Shown: positions 16,493-25,639, numbered from the stretch's first letter. The stretch is DNA of 53,073 nucleotides from Gemmatimonadota bacterium (GCA_029262115.1 JAJCZZ010000032.1:1-53073), one strand, 5' to 3'. Numbers and translations: made by a program. The notes: a model not told the origin generated them from the sequence alone.

Positions 16493-17799
16493 GACGCATG
16501 GTTGGAGCGGTCGCGCTGTTGGCCGCGCTCGGGATCGGATCGGCCCCGGCCGACGCGCAGGAAGCCCGTCGCCGCTGGGAGGTCGCGTGCCAGATCCGGC
16601 ACGAGAAGTTCGACCTGGTCCTGCCCACGGCCATGCAGGACAACGACATCGAGATGTGGATCGTGGTCATGCGCGAGGGCCTGCTCGATCCGCTCTGGGA
16701 GGCGCTGGGGCGAGGGTACGTGGGGGGATGGGGCTATTGGGTGTTCACCGACCGCGGAGACCGGGTCGAGCGGGCGGTTTTTGGCGTCGGGGGATACGGG
16801 CCGGAGCAGTGCGGCGTGTACGACCACTTCGGCAGCGCGGACGAGGTGGCCGCGTGGGTCGCCGCGCGGGACCCGGCGCGAATCGGTGTGAACATGGCCG
16901 AGCACATCGGCGGGGCGGACGGGCTGTCCCACACCTCGTATCAGCACCTCCGGACCGTCCTCGGTACGCGCTACGCCGAACGTCTGGTCTCGGCCGAGCG
17001 CATGGTCTCGGACTTCCGGGCCACACGGACGGCCATCGAGATCGCCACGTTCGCACGGGCGGGCGAGATCTCTCGTGAGATCGCCGACCGCGCGTTCTCG
17101 AACGAGGTCATCACCCCGGGCGTGACGACTCTGGAAGACGTCGCGTGGTGGATGCGGGACCAGCAGCTCGCTCGCGGACTCGACACGTCGTTCGACATGC
17201 CGTCGGTCTACATCACCGGCCCGGACGGCATTGCAGCGACATCCACGGACCGCATCATCCAGCGCGGCGATCTCCTGATGATCGACTGGGGCGTCGGTTA
17301 CATCGACTTCTACACCGATATGAAGCGCGTCGCCTACGTCCTGCGTGAGGGCGAGACACGGGCCCCGGCGGGCATCCAGAATGCCTTCGACCAGGCGAAG
17401 CGGGTGCGCGACGTCATGAAGCGGTCGATCCGAGTGGCACCCACGGCCGAGGCGGCCATCGAGGCGGCGTGGGCCGGAATCGAGGCGGCGGGCTTCCGTC
17501 GGATCGAGTTCAACCGTCCTTCGGCGGACGCTTCGGTCACGGACGTCGTCATGGGCCCCCACTCGGTCGGCAACTGGGGGCACGGCATCGGGCCCTCCCT
17601 CGCGTTCTTCAACCCCGAGCGGATGACCTATCCGTTCCGGCCGGGAACGCTCTTCTCGATGGAGCTCTTCGCCTATACGGCCGTGCCGGAGTGGGGTGGG
17701 GCCAAGGCGCGCATCCCCCTCGAAGACGACGCGGTCATTACGGAGCGGGGTGTGGAGTGGCTGTACCCGGTCGCGGACCGCCTGCTCATCATCAAGTGA
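16489..17799 (+). CDS. Secreted M24-family peptidase (Xaa-Pro aminopeptidase type)
   Basis: A 436-residue protein with a signal peptide (ALLAALGIGSAPADAQ). The C-terminal pita-bread domain keeps the five dimetal ligands: two Asp (MIDWGVGYIDFYTD), His (GHGIGPS), Glu (SMELFAY) and the final Glu (ITERGVEWL). The N-terminal half is the creatinase-type domain (MWIVVMREGLLDPLW), typical of aminopeptidase P relatives. The ATG overlaps the M14 stop by four bases. It should remove N-terminal residues from peptides, perhaps those before proline, but substrate preference cannot be read directly. Confidence 0.87.
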   Translation: MRRMVGAVALLAALGIGSAPADAQEARRRWEVACQIRHEKFDLVLPTAMQDNDIEMWIVVMREGLLDPLWEALGRGYVGGWGYWVFTDRGDRVERAVFGVGGYGPEQCGVYDHFGSADEVAAWVAARDPARIGVNMAEHIGGADGLSHTSYQHLRTVLGTRYAERLVSAERMVSDFRATRTAIEIATFARAGEISREIADRAFSNEVITPGVTTLEDVAWWMRDQQLARGLDTSFDMPSVYITGPDGIAATSTDRIIQRGDLLMIDWGVGYIDFYTDMKRVAYVLREGETRAPAGIQNAFDQAKRVRDVMKRSIRVAPTAEAAIEAAWAGIEAAGFRRIEFNRPSADASVTDVVMGPHSVGNWGHGIGPSLAFFNPERMTYPFRPGTLFSMELFAYTAVPEWGGAKARIPLEDDAVITERGVEWLYPVADRLLIIK

Positions 17800-17810
17800 A
17801 CCCGACGTGA

Positions 17811-17854
17811 ACCGGGGTCGTCCGCGAGAGTAACCAGGGTCGTCCACGAGAGTA
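17811..17854 (+). repeat. Tandem pair of 22-bp direct repeats before the amidohydrolase operon
   Basis: Unit one is ACCGGGGTCGTCCGCGAGAG plus TA; unit two differs only by G to A at positions 4 and 14. The period of 22 bp is about two helical turns, which suits a protein binding the same DNA face twice. It begins 11 bp after the M24 stop and ends 133 bp before the amidohydrolase start. Confidence 0.7.
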
Positions 17855-17987
17855 TTGATTGGCGGTCTGTCGGCCGGTTGCCTGGCTGGCGGGGGAGCCG
17901 AGCGGTATTGTCAGGCCCCCGAAAAATTCCCGGTCTGCCCTCGTCAGGGCGATCGTCGGTTCGTTCCAACTGTTGGAGGAAAACGTC

Positions 17988-20732
17988 ATGAGCCCAAGGC
18001 TCCCTACCGCCCCCCGCCGCCTCGCGGCCCGCGTGCCGGTCCTCGCGCTGGCGCTCGGCCTGGCCGCCGCGCCCGCGCTCCAGGCGCAGCCTCGGCCCGA
18101 TCGCCCGATGGGCATCCGGGACTATGCGATCACCGGCGCTCGCGTCGTGACCGTGTCCGGTCAGACCATCGACAACGGTACGATCGTGGTCTCGGACGGG
18201 GTCATCACCGCCGTGGGCCGGAACGTCACGGTCCCTCCGGAGGCCTGGGTCATCGACGGGACGGGTAAGACGGTCTATCCCGGCTTCTTCGACGGAATGT
18301 CGACACTGGGGCATCCGCAGGCGGGCAACCAGCGTCCGCAGTTCGCCGGCTTCGGGAATCAGGGCGGAAACGACGGTCCCCACTCATGGGGGCCAGAGGA
18401 TCGACCGGGGACGCACAGTTGGAAAAGCGGCGCCGAGGATCTCGACCCGGACGACGATCGCTTCTCTTCGTGGCGAAACGCGGGCTTCACGACGGCCCTG
18501 AGCACCCGGTCCGAAGGGCTGGTTCCCGGGCAGGCGGCGGTTCTCAGCCTCGGCCTCGTCGACCGGCCGCGTGCGATGGTGGTGGCCACGCCCGTCGCCA
18601 TGAAGGTGAAGCTTCAAGACCGGTCGTTCTCGGGGTATCCGAACTCCCTCATGGGATCGTTCGCGTACCTGAAGCAGCTCTACCTGGACGCCGCCTACTA
18701 CGACCGGGCGTGGGACGCCTACGAGCGCGATGCGCGGGGCAAGAGCCGGCCGGAATGGGACATCGCGCTCGAGCCCATCCGTGACCAGATCAAATCGGGC
18801 TACCCTGTTCTCTTTCCCGCAAACGACCGTGTTCAGACGGACCGGGCCATCGAGACGGCTGAGATTATGGGCGTCCCGATCATCGTGTACGGACTACAGG
18901 CCGGTTACGAGGCAGCGGACGCGCTCGCCCGCGCCGGGGCTTCCGGTCTGGTCGACCTCGACTGGCCCGAGCCGCCTCGGAACTCCGACCCGGAGGCCGA
19001 GCCCAACCTGGAAACGCTCCGGCTGTGGGACCGGGCGGCGACGACCCCCGCGCGTCTGGAGGCGGCCGGGGTCCGGTTCGCGTTCTATACCAGCGGGAAT
19101 GCGGCCAGCGACCTCATCGAGGGCATGCGAAAGGCCGTGAGTCAGGGGCTGTCGGAGGCCGGCGCCGTGCGTGCGCTGACCTTGAGTCCCGCTCAGATGT
19201 TCGGCGTGGCGGATCGGCTCGGCTCCATCGAAGTCGGCAAACTGGCCAATCTGGTCGTGACGTCCGGGGACATCACGAAGGCCGGCACCCGGGTCGAGAT
19301 GACCTTCATCGACGGCGACAAGATCGACGCAACTCCGGCCGCTCGGCGCGCCGAGGACAGCGCCGACGAAGAGGACGATGACAACGACGATGAAGTCATG
19401 GCCCCGGTTCCGATGGCCGCGGATCGCGGTGCGTACCGATCGGATCCGGTCACGCTCATCCGCAACGCCACCATCATGACGGCGTCGAACGGGACCATCC
19501 AGAACGGGTCCATCCTGATCCGGGACGGCAGGATCGCCGCGGTGGGAACGAACGTGGACGCGCCCTCGGGCGCCCGGGTCGTCGACGCGGCGGGCAAGTT
19601 CGTCATCCCCGGGATCATCGACGCGCATTCCCATATGGCGGCCGACGCCATCAACGAAGGCGCGGTCAACGTCTCAGCCATGGTCGGGATCAAGGATGTG
19701 CTCAACCCGACCGACGTCGGGATCTACCGGGCGCTCGCCGGTGGGGTCACCACCATCAACATCCTCCACGGCTCGGCCAACCCGATCGGCGGGCAGAATG
19801 CCGTGATCAAGTTGCGCTGGGGCGGTGACAAGGAGGATGTGCTCATCGACGCCCACCCGGGAATCAAGTTCGCCCTTGGCGAGAACACGAAGCGCGACCG
19901 GAATCCCGACCGCTACCCGTCGACCCGCATGGGCGTACAGGACGTGGTGCGGAAGGCGTTCATGGACGCGCGGGCGTACCAGCAGGAGTGGGACGAATGG
20001 CGGGCCGGTGGCCGCCAGGGCGTCGAGCCGCGCCGAGATCTGAAGCTGGAAGCGTTGGCCGAGATCCTGAGCGGAGACCGGTGGGTCCACTCCCACTCGT
20101 ACCGCGCGGACGAGATCCTTCAGCTCATTCGACTGGCGGACGAGCAGGGCTTCACGGTCCGGACCTTCCAGCACGTCCTCGAGGGGTACAAGGTCGCGGA
20201 CGAGATCGCCGCGCACGGGGCGGGCGCGTCGACGTTCTCCGATTGGTGGGCGTACAAGGTCGAGGCGTACGACGCCATCCCTCACAACGCAGCGCTGATG
20301 ACGGAGCGGGGGGTACTGGTCTCGATCAACTCCGACTCGGGCGAGGAGATCCGACACCTGAATCAGGAAGCCGCAAAGGCCATCAAGTGGGGCGGACTCG
20401 ACGAGGAGTCGGCCCTGCGCCTGGTCACGCTCAACCCGGCCATCCAACTCGGGATCGACGACCGCGTCGGCTCGATCGAGGTCGGCAAGGACGCCGACCT
20501 CGCCATCTACGACGCGAACCCGTTGGGGATGTTCGCCAAGGTGGAGCAGACGTACGTGGACGGCATGCTGTACTTCGACATCGAGATGGACAAGGAGCGC
20601 CAACAGGCGATTGAAGCCGAAAAGGAGGCGCTGCTCGAGCGATACGGGCCCAGCGCCGGAGGGCGGGGTACCGTCACCGATCGAATCGCGCCCGGGCCCC
20701 GACCCGACGCCAACCAGGAGCTGAACCGATGA
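17988..20732 (+). CDS. Secreted tandem-domain amidohydrolase
   Basis: A 914-residue exported protein with two imidazolonepropionase-type amidohydrolase domains. The signal peptide ends at ALQAQ; GGAGG lies eight bases before the ATG. Domain 1 (about residues 40-450) has the flanking beta-sandwich strands and the PGFFDGM position, but the metal-binding HxH is absent. Domain 2 (about 485-900) keeps H547-x-H549 in IDAHSHMA, HSHSYRADE, FQHVLEGYK and the catalytic Asp in INSDSGEE, so only this half should hydrolyse. An acidic linker (EEDDDNDDE) joins them. The stop overlaps the next amidohydrolase start (ATGA). The likely substrates are cyclic amides or dipeptides taken from outside; this is inferred from the family and the peptidase neighbours. 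Confidence 0.85.
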   Translation: MSPRLPTAPRRLAARVPVLALALGLAAAPALQAQPRPDRPMGIRDYAITGARVVTVSGQTIDNGTIVVSDGVITAVGRNVTVPPEAWVIDGTGKTVYPGFFDGMSTLGHPQAGNQRPQFAGFGNQGGNDGPHSWGPEDRPGTHSWKSGAEDLDPDDDRFSSWRNAGFTTALSTRSEGLVPGQAAVLSLGLVDRPRAMVVATPVAMKVKLQDRSFSGYPNSLMGSFAYLKQLYLDAAYYDRAWDAYERDARGKSRPEWDIALEPIRDQIKSGYPVLFPANDRVQTDRAIETAEIMGVPIIVYGLQAGYEAADALARAGASGLVDLDWPEPPRNSDPEAEPNLETLRLWDRAATTPARLEAAGVRFAFYTSGNAASDLIEGMRKAVSQGLSEAGAVRALTLSPAQMFGVADRLGSIEVGKLANLVVTSGDITKAGTRVEMTFIDGDKIDATPAARRAEDSADEEDDDNDDEVMAPVPMAADRGAYRSDPVTLIRNATIMTASNGTIQNGSILIRDGRIAAVGTNVDAPSGARVVDAAGKFVIPGIIDAHSHMAADAINEGAVNVSAMVGIKDVLNPTDVGIYRALAGGVTTINILHGSANPIGGQNAVIKLRWGGDKEDVLIDAHPGIKFALGENTKRDRNPDRYPSTRMGVQDVVRKAFMDARAYQQEWDEWRAGGRQGVEPRRDLKLEALAEILSGDRWVHSHSYRADEILQLIRLADEQGFTVRTFQHVLEGYKVADEIAAHGAGASTFSDWWAYKVEAYDAIPHNAALMTERGVLVSINSDSGEEIRHLNQEAAKAIKWGGLDEESALRLVTLNPAIQLGIDDRVGSIEVGKDADLAIYDANPLGMFAKVEQTYVDGMLYFDIEMDKERQQAIEAEKEALLERYGPSAGGRGTVTDRIAPGPRPDANQELNR

Positions 20733-22003
20733 GGTCCGTTGCCATTGTCGCGGTCGCCGCGCTCGCGCTGTCCGCGCCGGCGTCCGCCCAGACCTACGCC
20801 ATCCAGGGCGGCACCATCCACACGCTCACGGGCGAGACCTACGTGGGCACTGTCGTCGTACGCGATGGGCGGATTGCGGACGTGGGGCCGAACGTCCAGG
20901 TGCCCAACGGGGCGGAGGTCGTAGACGCGACCGGCCGCCATGTGTATCCGGGGATGTTCGACGCGATCTCCGGCCTCGGGCTGACGGAAATCGGCGCCGT
21001 GGACATGACCAACGACAGCCGGGAACAGGGCGAGTTCAAGCCGCATCTTCAGGCGGCCACGGCCGTCCACCCCGCCACCGAGCACATTCCCGTTGCCCGC
21101 GCGAACGGGATCACCCACACGATGGCGGCGCCCGACGGCGGCATCATCCCGGGCCAGGCCTCCCTGGTCGGCCTCGACGGGTGGACGGTCGAGGAAATGA
21201 ACATCGATGCCGGGGCGGGAATGATCATCAACTATCCGAGTCTCAGTCCGGGTCGGGGATTCTTTCGTTTCGGCCCGCCGCCCCCGTTTTCCGAGACCGA
21301 GGAGGCATACGAAGAAAACGTACGCAAGCTGAACTCCTGGATGGACGCGGGTCGGGCGTACGCCCAAGCAATCGATGTGGGTCGGGCGGAGCCGAATCTG
21401 GAGCTGGCCGCGATGGCCGCCGTGGTGAGAGGCCGCCAGATAGTGCTCCTCAATGCGGACTCGGAGCGGGATATACGCAACGCGGTGGAGTGGGCCGAGG
21501 AGCAGGACATCCGGTACGTCCTGACGGGGGCCAGGGAAGGTTGGAAGGTCGCCGACTTTCTGGCGGAGCGTGATGTGCCGGTGATCGTCGGACCGTCCCA
21601 GGCCATGCCCGGCGGCCCCGACGCGGCCTACGACGAGGCGTACGCGAACGCGGGTCGCCTGCATGCGGCGGGAGTGAAGATCGCTTTTGCGACGTTCAAC
21701 TCCGCCAACTCCCGGACCCTTCCGTACGAAGCGGCCATGGCTGTTCCGTTCGGACTCCCGCACGAGGCGGCCCTCGAAGCCGTCATGAAGAACGGGGCGG
21801 AAATGCTCGGCCTCGGCGACCGGATGGGAACCATCGAGACGGGCAAGATCGCCAACCTCATCGTCACGGACGGCGACCCCTTGGAGATCCAGACACAGAT
21901 TCTGGATCTCTTCATCCTCGGTCGGCAGGTAAGCACGGACAACAAGCACAAGAGCTTGTACGAGAAGTACCGAGCCCGCCCTCGTGGGCGTGTGGTGTCC
22001 TGA
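20729..22003 (+). CDS. Secreted amidohydrolase-fold protein lacking the HxH metal motif
   Basis: A 424-residue exported protein (signal peptide ALALSAPASAQ). The fold is recognisable from VVVRDGRIADVGPNV, the PGMFDAIS position, EMLGLGDRMGTIETGKIANLIVTDGDPL and the closing strands. In active relatives PGxIDxHxH follows; here it reads PGMFDAISGLGLTEIG. No later His pair resembling the other ligands is evident. It may be an inactive partner or binding subunit. It is translationally coupled to the tandem-domain enzyme and resembles the first domain of that protein (both carry FDxxSxLG at the same point), so it may be a separated copy of it. Confidence 0.8.
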   Translation: MRSVAIVAVAALALSAPASAQTYAIQGGTIHTLTGETYVGTVVVRDGRIADVGPNVQVPNGAEVVDATGRHVYPGMFDAISGLGLTEIGAVDMTNDSREQGEFKPHLQAATAVHPATEHIPVARANGITHTMAAPDGGIIPGQASLVGLDGWTVEEMNIDAGAGMIINYPSLSPGRGFFRFGPPPPFSETEEAYEENVRKLNSWMDAGRAYAQAIDVGRAEPNLELAAMAAVVRGRQIVLLNADSERDIRNAVEWAEEQDIRYVLTGAREGWKVADFLAERDVPVIVGPSQAMPGGPDAAYDEAYANAGRLHAAGVKIAFATFNSANSRTLPYEAAMAVPFGLPHEAALEAVMKNGAEMLGLGDRMGTIETGKIANLIVTDGDPLEIQTQILDLFILGRQVSTDNKHKSLYEKYRARPRGRVVS

Positions 22004-22009
22004 CCCGAC

Positions 22010-23791
22010 ATGCGCTTTGCCTACATCGACTCGCAGGGAAACGAAGTACCCATCCCCGGGGTGGACGCGCTCGCTCTCCGTATCGAGTTGGGCGCGATCA
22101 CCGCGGAGACCGAGTTGTTCGACGCGAGCGAGAACCGGTGGGGCCCGGCGCACACGCATGAGATCTTCCACACCCTCGCACGAGCGCAGGAGGACGAGGG
22201 CTTCCTGGCGCCGCCGCCGGTGCCGCCCCCGGGCGGGGGTGGGGTGGAGCCGTCCGATGGCGCGGGCGTCGGCGATCGGCATACCGCCGACACGTCGGAC
22301 TCTGGTGCCCCGGCTGTGGGTGGCCCGGGCGAGTGGGCGGTGGCGGAGGAAGGCGCGTCGAGCGAACAGCCTGCCGAGTCCGAGCTTACCGCGCCGCCGG
22401 TCGAGGCCGGCCCGCCGAGCAGCGGAGGCTTCGATTTCGGCCTGACCCTGACCGATGCCGGTGGGGCCCCGGACCTGTCTCTCGTGGACGGCCCCGAGCC
22501 GACCGACGTTCCCCCCGCGCCCGCCGATCGGGGCGCCGGGGAGTGGGGGCTGGACCTGGTGGACGATTCGGCTCTTGCCGCGCCCGACGATTTGGTCACG
22601 GAGGAGGGAGCGGCCGCCTTCGACTTCGGCGGCATGGACAGCTTGGAACTGGAGGCCGATCCCTTCGACGCGGATGGCGCTGACGCCGGGGCCGAGGAAA
22701 CCTCCGGGGCGATAGACTTCGGCGGTGGGATGCAGCTGGAAGAGCCCCTGGCCGGCTCGATGGATTTCAGTGGCGCCGGAGCCGGGGGCGGACTGGAGCT
22801 CGAACAGCCCATGTCCGACTTCAATCCGGACGCCCCGCCGGCCTGGATGGAGCAGGATGGGCCGGCCCCCCGCGCCGCCAGTGAAAAGCCCGACTCGATG
22901 GACTTCACACCGGGCGCCGTCGAATCCGTCGACGACCCGGATGGGCCCGCGCCGCCCCGGGAGCGGCGTGAGCCGAAGAACCGGCCGTCGCCCCCGAAAC
23001 GGCCGCGACGTCGCCGGATTCCCCCCGCGCTCGTCGGGATCGTCCTTCTCGCGGGGGTGGCGGCCGCCGCCTGGTACGGCTGGACGGCGTTCGCGGCCGG
23101 GGGATCTGGGAGCGGTGCGGACACCGAGACGACCGTTCTTCCGGAGGTGATCATCCCGGACATTCCGGCGGAGCTCATCCCGCAGATGAGGGATCTGGCG
23201 GACGTCGCTCTCGCGGGGACCATCCGTGAGCTGTCCGGACTTGTGGACGAACTGGGTCTCGCGGCGGAGCCTCGTCAGGACTGGTTGGCCGGGGTCTATC
23301 TCGCGAACGCCAGCGACTTCGGAGACATCCGAGCGTATTGGGAGGGCATTGCGTCCTTTTCGGCACGGGTTCGGGACTCCGACGCGGACATCTTCCACGA
23401 GCAGTACGTGGCGGCCATGGAAGCGGCCAATGTTACGGAGGAGACACGACCGATCCTCCTGGAGCGGGCCGACTCCGGATTCCTCGCGACGAGGCAGCAC
23501 CGCAACGACGCATACGCACGCCTCGATGCGCTCACCGATGCCGCATTGTCCCTCCACCGCTTCCTCGAGGCCAACGAGGCCGACATTCGGTACGACCCGG
23601 CTGCTGGCGGCGTGTCACAGGATCCTGTTCTCGAGGCGGTGCCCTCCTCCGAGGAACTCGGAGACGAGATGTGGGACCGCGTGGACCAAATCACCGGGGC
23701 GCTCGATGCGATGGGCACGTTGGACCGGGTCACCACCGAGCGCCTGACGACCGTCCTGTTCGATCGAATCCGAGGGGCCGGAGTCGAGTAG
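22010..23791 (+). CDS. GYF-like domain membrane protein with repetitive acidic linker
   Basis: A 593-residue protein. Residues 1-60 (FAYIDSQGNEVPIPGVDALA, TELFDASENRWGPA) resemble the GYF_2 or DUF4339 module that binds proline-rich peptides. Residues ~65-335 are a low-complexity acidic and proline-rich linker in which a DFGG..LELE unit recurs (FDFGGMDSLELEADP, IDFGGGMQLEEP, MDFSGAGAGGGLELEQP). One membrane helix at about 342-362 follows basic residues (RPRRRRIPPALVGIVLLAG). The periplasmic C-terminus is a helical domain of ~200 residues that I cannot assign. It lies six bases after the amidohydrolase stop and may be part of that transcript. It converges on the cyanophycinase gene with nine bases between them. 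Confidence 0.7.
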   Translation: MRFAYIDSQGNEVPIPGVDALALRIELGAITAETELFDASENRWGPAHTHEIFHTLARAQEDEGFLAPPPVPPPGGGGVEPSDGAGVGDRHTADTSDSGAPAVGGPGEWAVAEEGASSEQPAESELTAPPVEAGPPSSGGFDFGLTLTDAGGAPDLSLVDGPEPTDVPPAPADRGAGEWGLDLVDDSALAAPDDLVTEEGAAAFDFGGMDSLELEADPFDADGADAGAEETSGAIDFGGGMQLEEPLAGSMDFSGAGAGGGLELEQPMSDFNPDAPPAWMEQDGPAPRAASEKPDSMDFTPGAVESVDDPDGPAPPRERREPKNRPSPPKRPRRRRIPPALVGIVLLAGVAAAAWYGWTAFAAGGSGSGADTETTVLPEVIIPDIPAELIPQMRDLADVALAGTIRELSGLVDELGLAAEPRQDWLAGVYLANASDFGDIRAYWEGIASFSARVRDSDADIFHEQYVAAMEAANVTEETRPILLERADSGFLATRQHRNDAYARLDALTDAALSLHRFLEANEADIRYDPAAGGVSQDPVLEAVPSSEELGDEMWDRVDQITGALDAMGTLDRVTTERLTTVLFDRIRGAGVE

Positions 23792-23800
23792 CGGCGGGTC

Positions 23801-24688
23801 TCAGTAGGGCACAGGAGGCGACGGGCGGTCGAGGTCGTCGCCCGTCAGGACGACCTGCCGCGTGCCCAGATCGTACACGTCGCCGGGAGAGAGCCACCGG
23901 ATGGGAATCAGCGTCAGCGGATCCGTCGGGTCGTAGATGGCCACGCGGGAGTTCCCGATGACCTCGGCCAGATCTCGTGTTATGACCAGCCCGGCGCCCT
24001 CGTCCAGCCCGATCCCCAGGAGCGACGGCTCCCGGCGGATTACCTCGATCATGTCCATTTCACGCCCGCGCGCGACCAGGTGCTGATCAATGGCCACGTT
24101 CCGCAGGAGGCCAAAGCCCTCGTTCGCCTCGGGATCGACCAGGACGCTGTTCCCACGAGACGACCCCCGCACGAGGTAGGACGCGAGGACGGACGCCCCG
24201 GCCGAGTTCCCCGCGACCACACCCCCGCGGGACAAGACGGCCTTCAACTCGTCGTGGGTGCGGGTGTGAAGGTAGACCTCGGTCAGACGCCACTGCCGGC
24301 CTCCGGAGATCCACACTCCGGTCGCTTCCCGAAGTACGCCCGGGAACGCCTCCAGATCGGCGATGTTGCGGTTCCGTGTGTGGAGCACCTCGATCTGGAG
24401 AGCCCCCGCATCCCGGATGGCCTCGAGCGCGGTCCACGCGTCGTGTGACCCGTCTTCCGCTCCGGCTGTCGGGATCAGCACGATCCGCGCGTCCGGCCCC
24501 CCGGCCAGCTCCACGAACTGGCGGAAGACGTCGTCGGGCAGCGCCCCTCCGCCGGTCACGACAACGGCTCCCCTCGGCGGTCCTACACATGGCCGTTCGC
24601 ACCCCTGGGCCGCACCGATCCCCGGTGCCGCGGCGACAGCGACGGCGAGGCATAAGGCGGTACTGAGGTGGCGCGTCACGCCGGACAT
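23801..24688 (-). CDS. Exported cyanophycinase-like peptidase (S51 family)
   Basis: A 295-residue protein with a signal peptide (LCLAVAVAAAPGIGAAQG). The nucleophile elbow is GNSAGAS with Ser162, the S51 signature, preceded by GVWISGGRQWRL. VVTGGGALPDDVF at the mature N-terminus and LIPTAGAEDG are also family motifs. Cyanophycinases cleave the arginine-aspartate storage polymer to beta-Asp-Arg; exported members in non-producers scavenge it or related isopeptides. AGGAAGGGAG precedes the ATG. A full repeat element lies 40 bp upstream of the start codon. Confidence 0.86.
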   Translation of the reverse strand: MSGVTRHLSTALCLAVAVAAAPGIGAAQGCERPCVGPPRGAVVVTGGGALPDDVFRQFVELAGGPDARIVLIPTAGAEDGSHDAWTALEAIRDAGALQIEVLHTRNRNIADLEAFPGVLREATGVWISGGRQWRLTEVYLHTRTHDELKAVLSRGGVVAGNSAGASVLASYLVRGSSRGNSVLVDPEANEGFGLLRNVAIDQHLVARGREMDMIEVIRREPSLLGIGLDEGAGLVITRDLAEVIGNSRVAIYDPTDPLTLIPIRWLSPGDVYDLGTRQVVLTGDDLDRPSPPVPY

Positions 24689-24728
24689 GCTCTCCCTTCC
24701 TGAGGGTCGACTCCTCGGCGGCTACGTG

Positions 24729-24934
24729 GTGTGGTGTTACGAAAGTGTCTCGGCCATTCGAGAACCGATACATCCGGCCCTGGGTCGTTGCTCCTCGACC
24801 CACGCCTTCGGCGCGGGTACCCCATAGCGGTGCTATTCCTCGTCGTCGCGCCTACCAGGGGGGCACCCGGGTCCGCAGGACCTGGGTCGCGCCTCGGCCC
24901 TCTCGGTGGCTCGCGAACTTTCGAAACACCACAC
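24729..24934 (+). repeat. Complete copy of the hairpin-ended (MITE-like) repeat, 206 bp
   Basis: The left end GTGTGGTGTTACGAAAGT and the inverted right end GTGTGGTGTTTCGAAAGT differ at one of 18 positions. Partial complementarity continues inward for ~17 more bases. The centre contains ATAGCGGTGCTAT, a palindromic hairpin. Compared with the copy at 52917 it carries extra sequence on both sides of the centre. No transposase is encoded. Short frames within it are products of the repeat and not genes. Confidence 0.85.
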
Positions 24935-24954
24935 CGGGACTGCCTACTCCTACG

Positions 24955-25557
24955 TCAGTGCTGGAAGAATGGGTTCTCTCCCGAATCGTGGTCGGTCACG
25001 TCGTGCACCGCGGTGAGCTGAGGAACGGCCTCCCGTAACATGCGCTCGACGCCCTGGCGGAGGGTCATCCGGGACAGGGCGCAGCCTTGGCACCCCCCGC
25101 TCATTTCCACGGAGATCTCGGTGCCCTCGACATCGACCAGGGAGATCATCCCGCCGTGCGCGGCGATGGCGGGATTCACCTCGGCGTCCAGCACCTCCCG
25201 GACCCGGTCCGCGACTTCGCCGGTGGGCGCCGGGCGCGGGGCGTTGTGGGCCGCCTGCTCGGAGGCGTCCGAGAGCGTACGGACTTCAAAGCCGCTCTCG
25301 TTGACCCGCTCCACGTAGTCCACGGTGGCTCCTTCCAGGCGCTCGGCCTCCGCGTTCTGCACCAGCACCGGGAAGTCTTCTCCCTCAAATTCCCGCTCCT
25401 CGTCGCTTCGCTCGGCACGCCCCACGAGCGTCAGGTCGTACCTGGCGTCGGAGCCGGGGCCCTGTTGGCGAGAGATCCTGAGCGCGTCCAGCTCTCCCCC
25501 ACTCTGATCGAGGAAGGAACGGACGACTTCACGGGCGCGGTCGGTGAACGTCAGCAT
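24955..25557 (-). CDS. nfuA: NfuA-type Fe-S cluster carrier
   Basis: A 200-residue protein that holds and delivers an assembled [4Fe-4S] cluster. Residues 1-95 resemble an A-type (IscA) domain without cysteines, as in NfuA. Residues ~112-185 form a NifU C-terminal domain with GGCQGCALS (C156, C159), which binds the cluster as a dimer. The two-domain order and length match NfuA. It is divergently placed from the glycyl-tRNA synthetase gene. No other Fe-S assembly gene lies in the window. Possible local clients are endonuclease III and the radical SAM protein. Confidence 0.88.
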   Translation of the reverse strand: MLTFTDRAREVVRSFLDQSGGELDALRISRQQGPGSDARYDLTLVGRAERSDEEREFEGEDFPVLVQNAEAERLEGATVDYVERVNESGFEVRTLSDASEQAAHNAPRPAPTGEVADRVREVLDAEVNPAIAAHGGMISLVDVEGTEISVEMSGGCQGCALSRMTLRQGVERMLREAVPQLTAVHDVTDHDSGENPFFQH

Positions 25558-25639
25558 GGTCGGATCAGTGCAAGCGATGAATCAGGGTACTTCTCACGGA
25601 TCGGTGTACCCGCCGTGGCCGCCAGGGTTCAGTCTTCCG

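Noticed and set aside
17811-17854. CRISPR interpretation of the 22-bp repeats
   Set aside because: There are only two units with no spacer between them and no cas genes.
20507-23557. 1016-codon open frame on the minus strand
   Set aside because: It is antisense to two amidohydrolases and the GYF-like gene, whose family motifs are clear. Its composition is the rich-in-R/G/H/V pattern of a high-GC shadow frame and it has no recognisable domain.
24731-25038. Short open frames across the repeat at 24729-24934
   Set aside because: The same translations reappear at the other repeat copies only because the DNA is repeated; frames are not preserved through the length differences.
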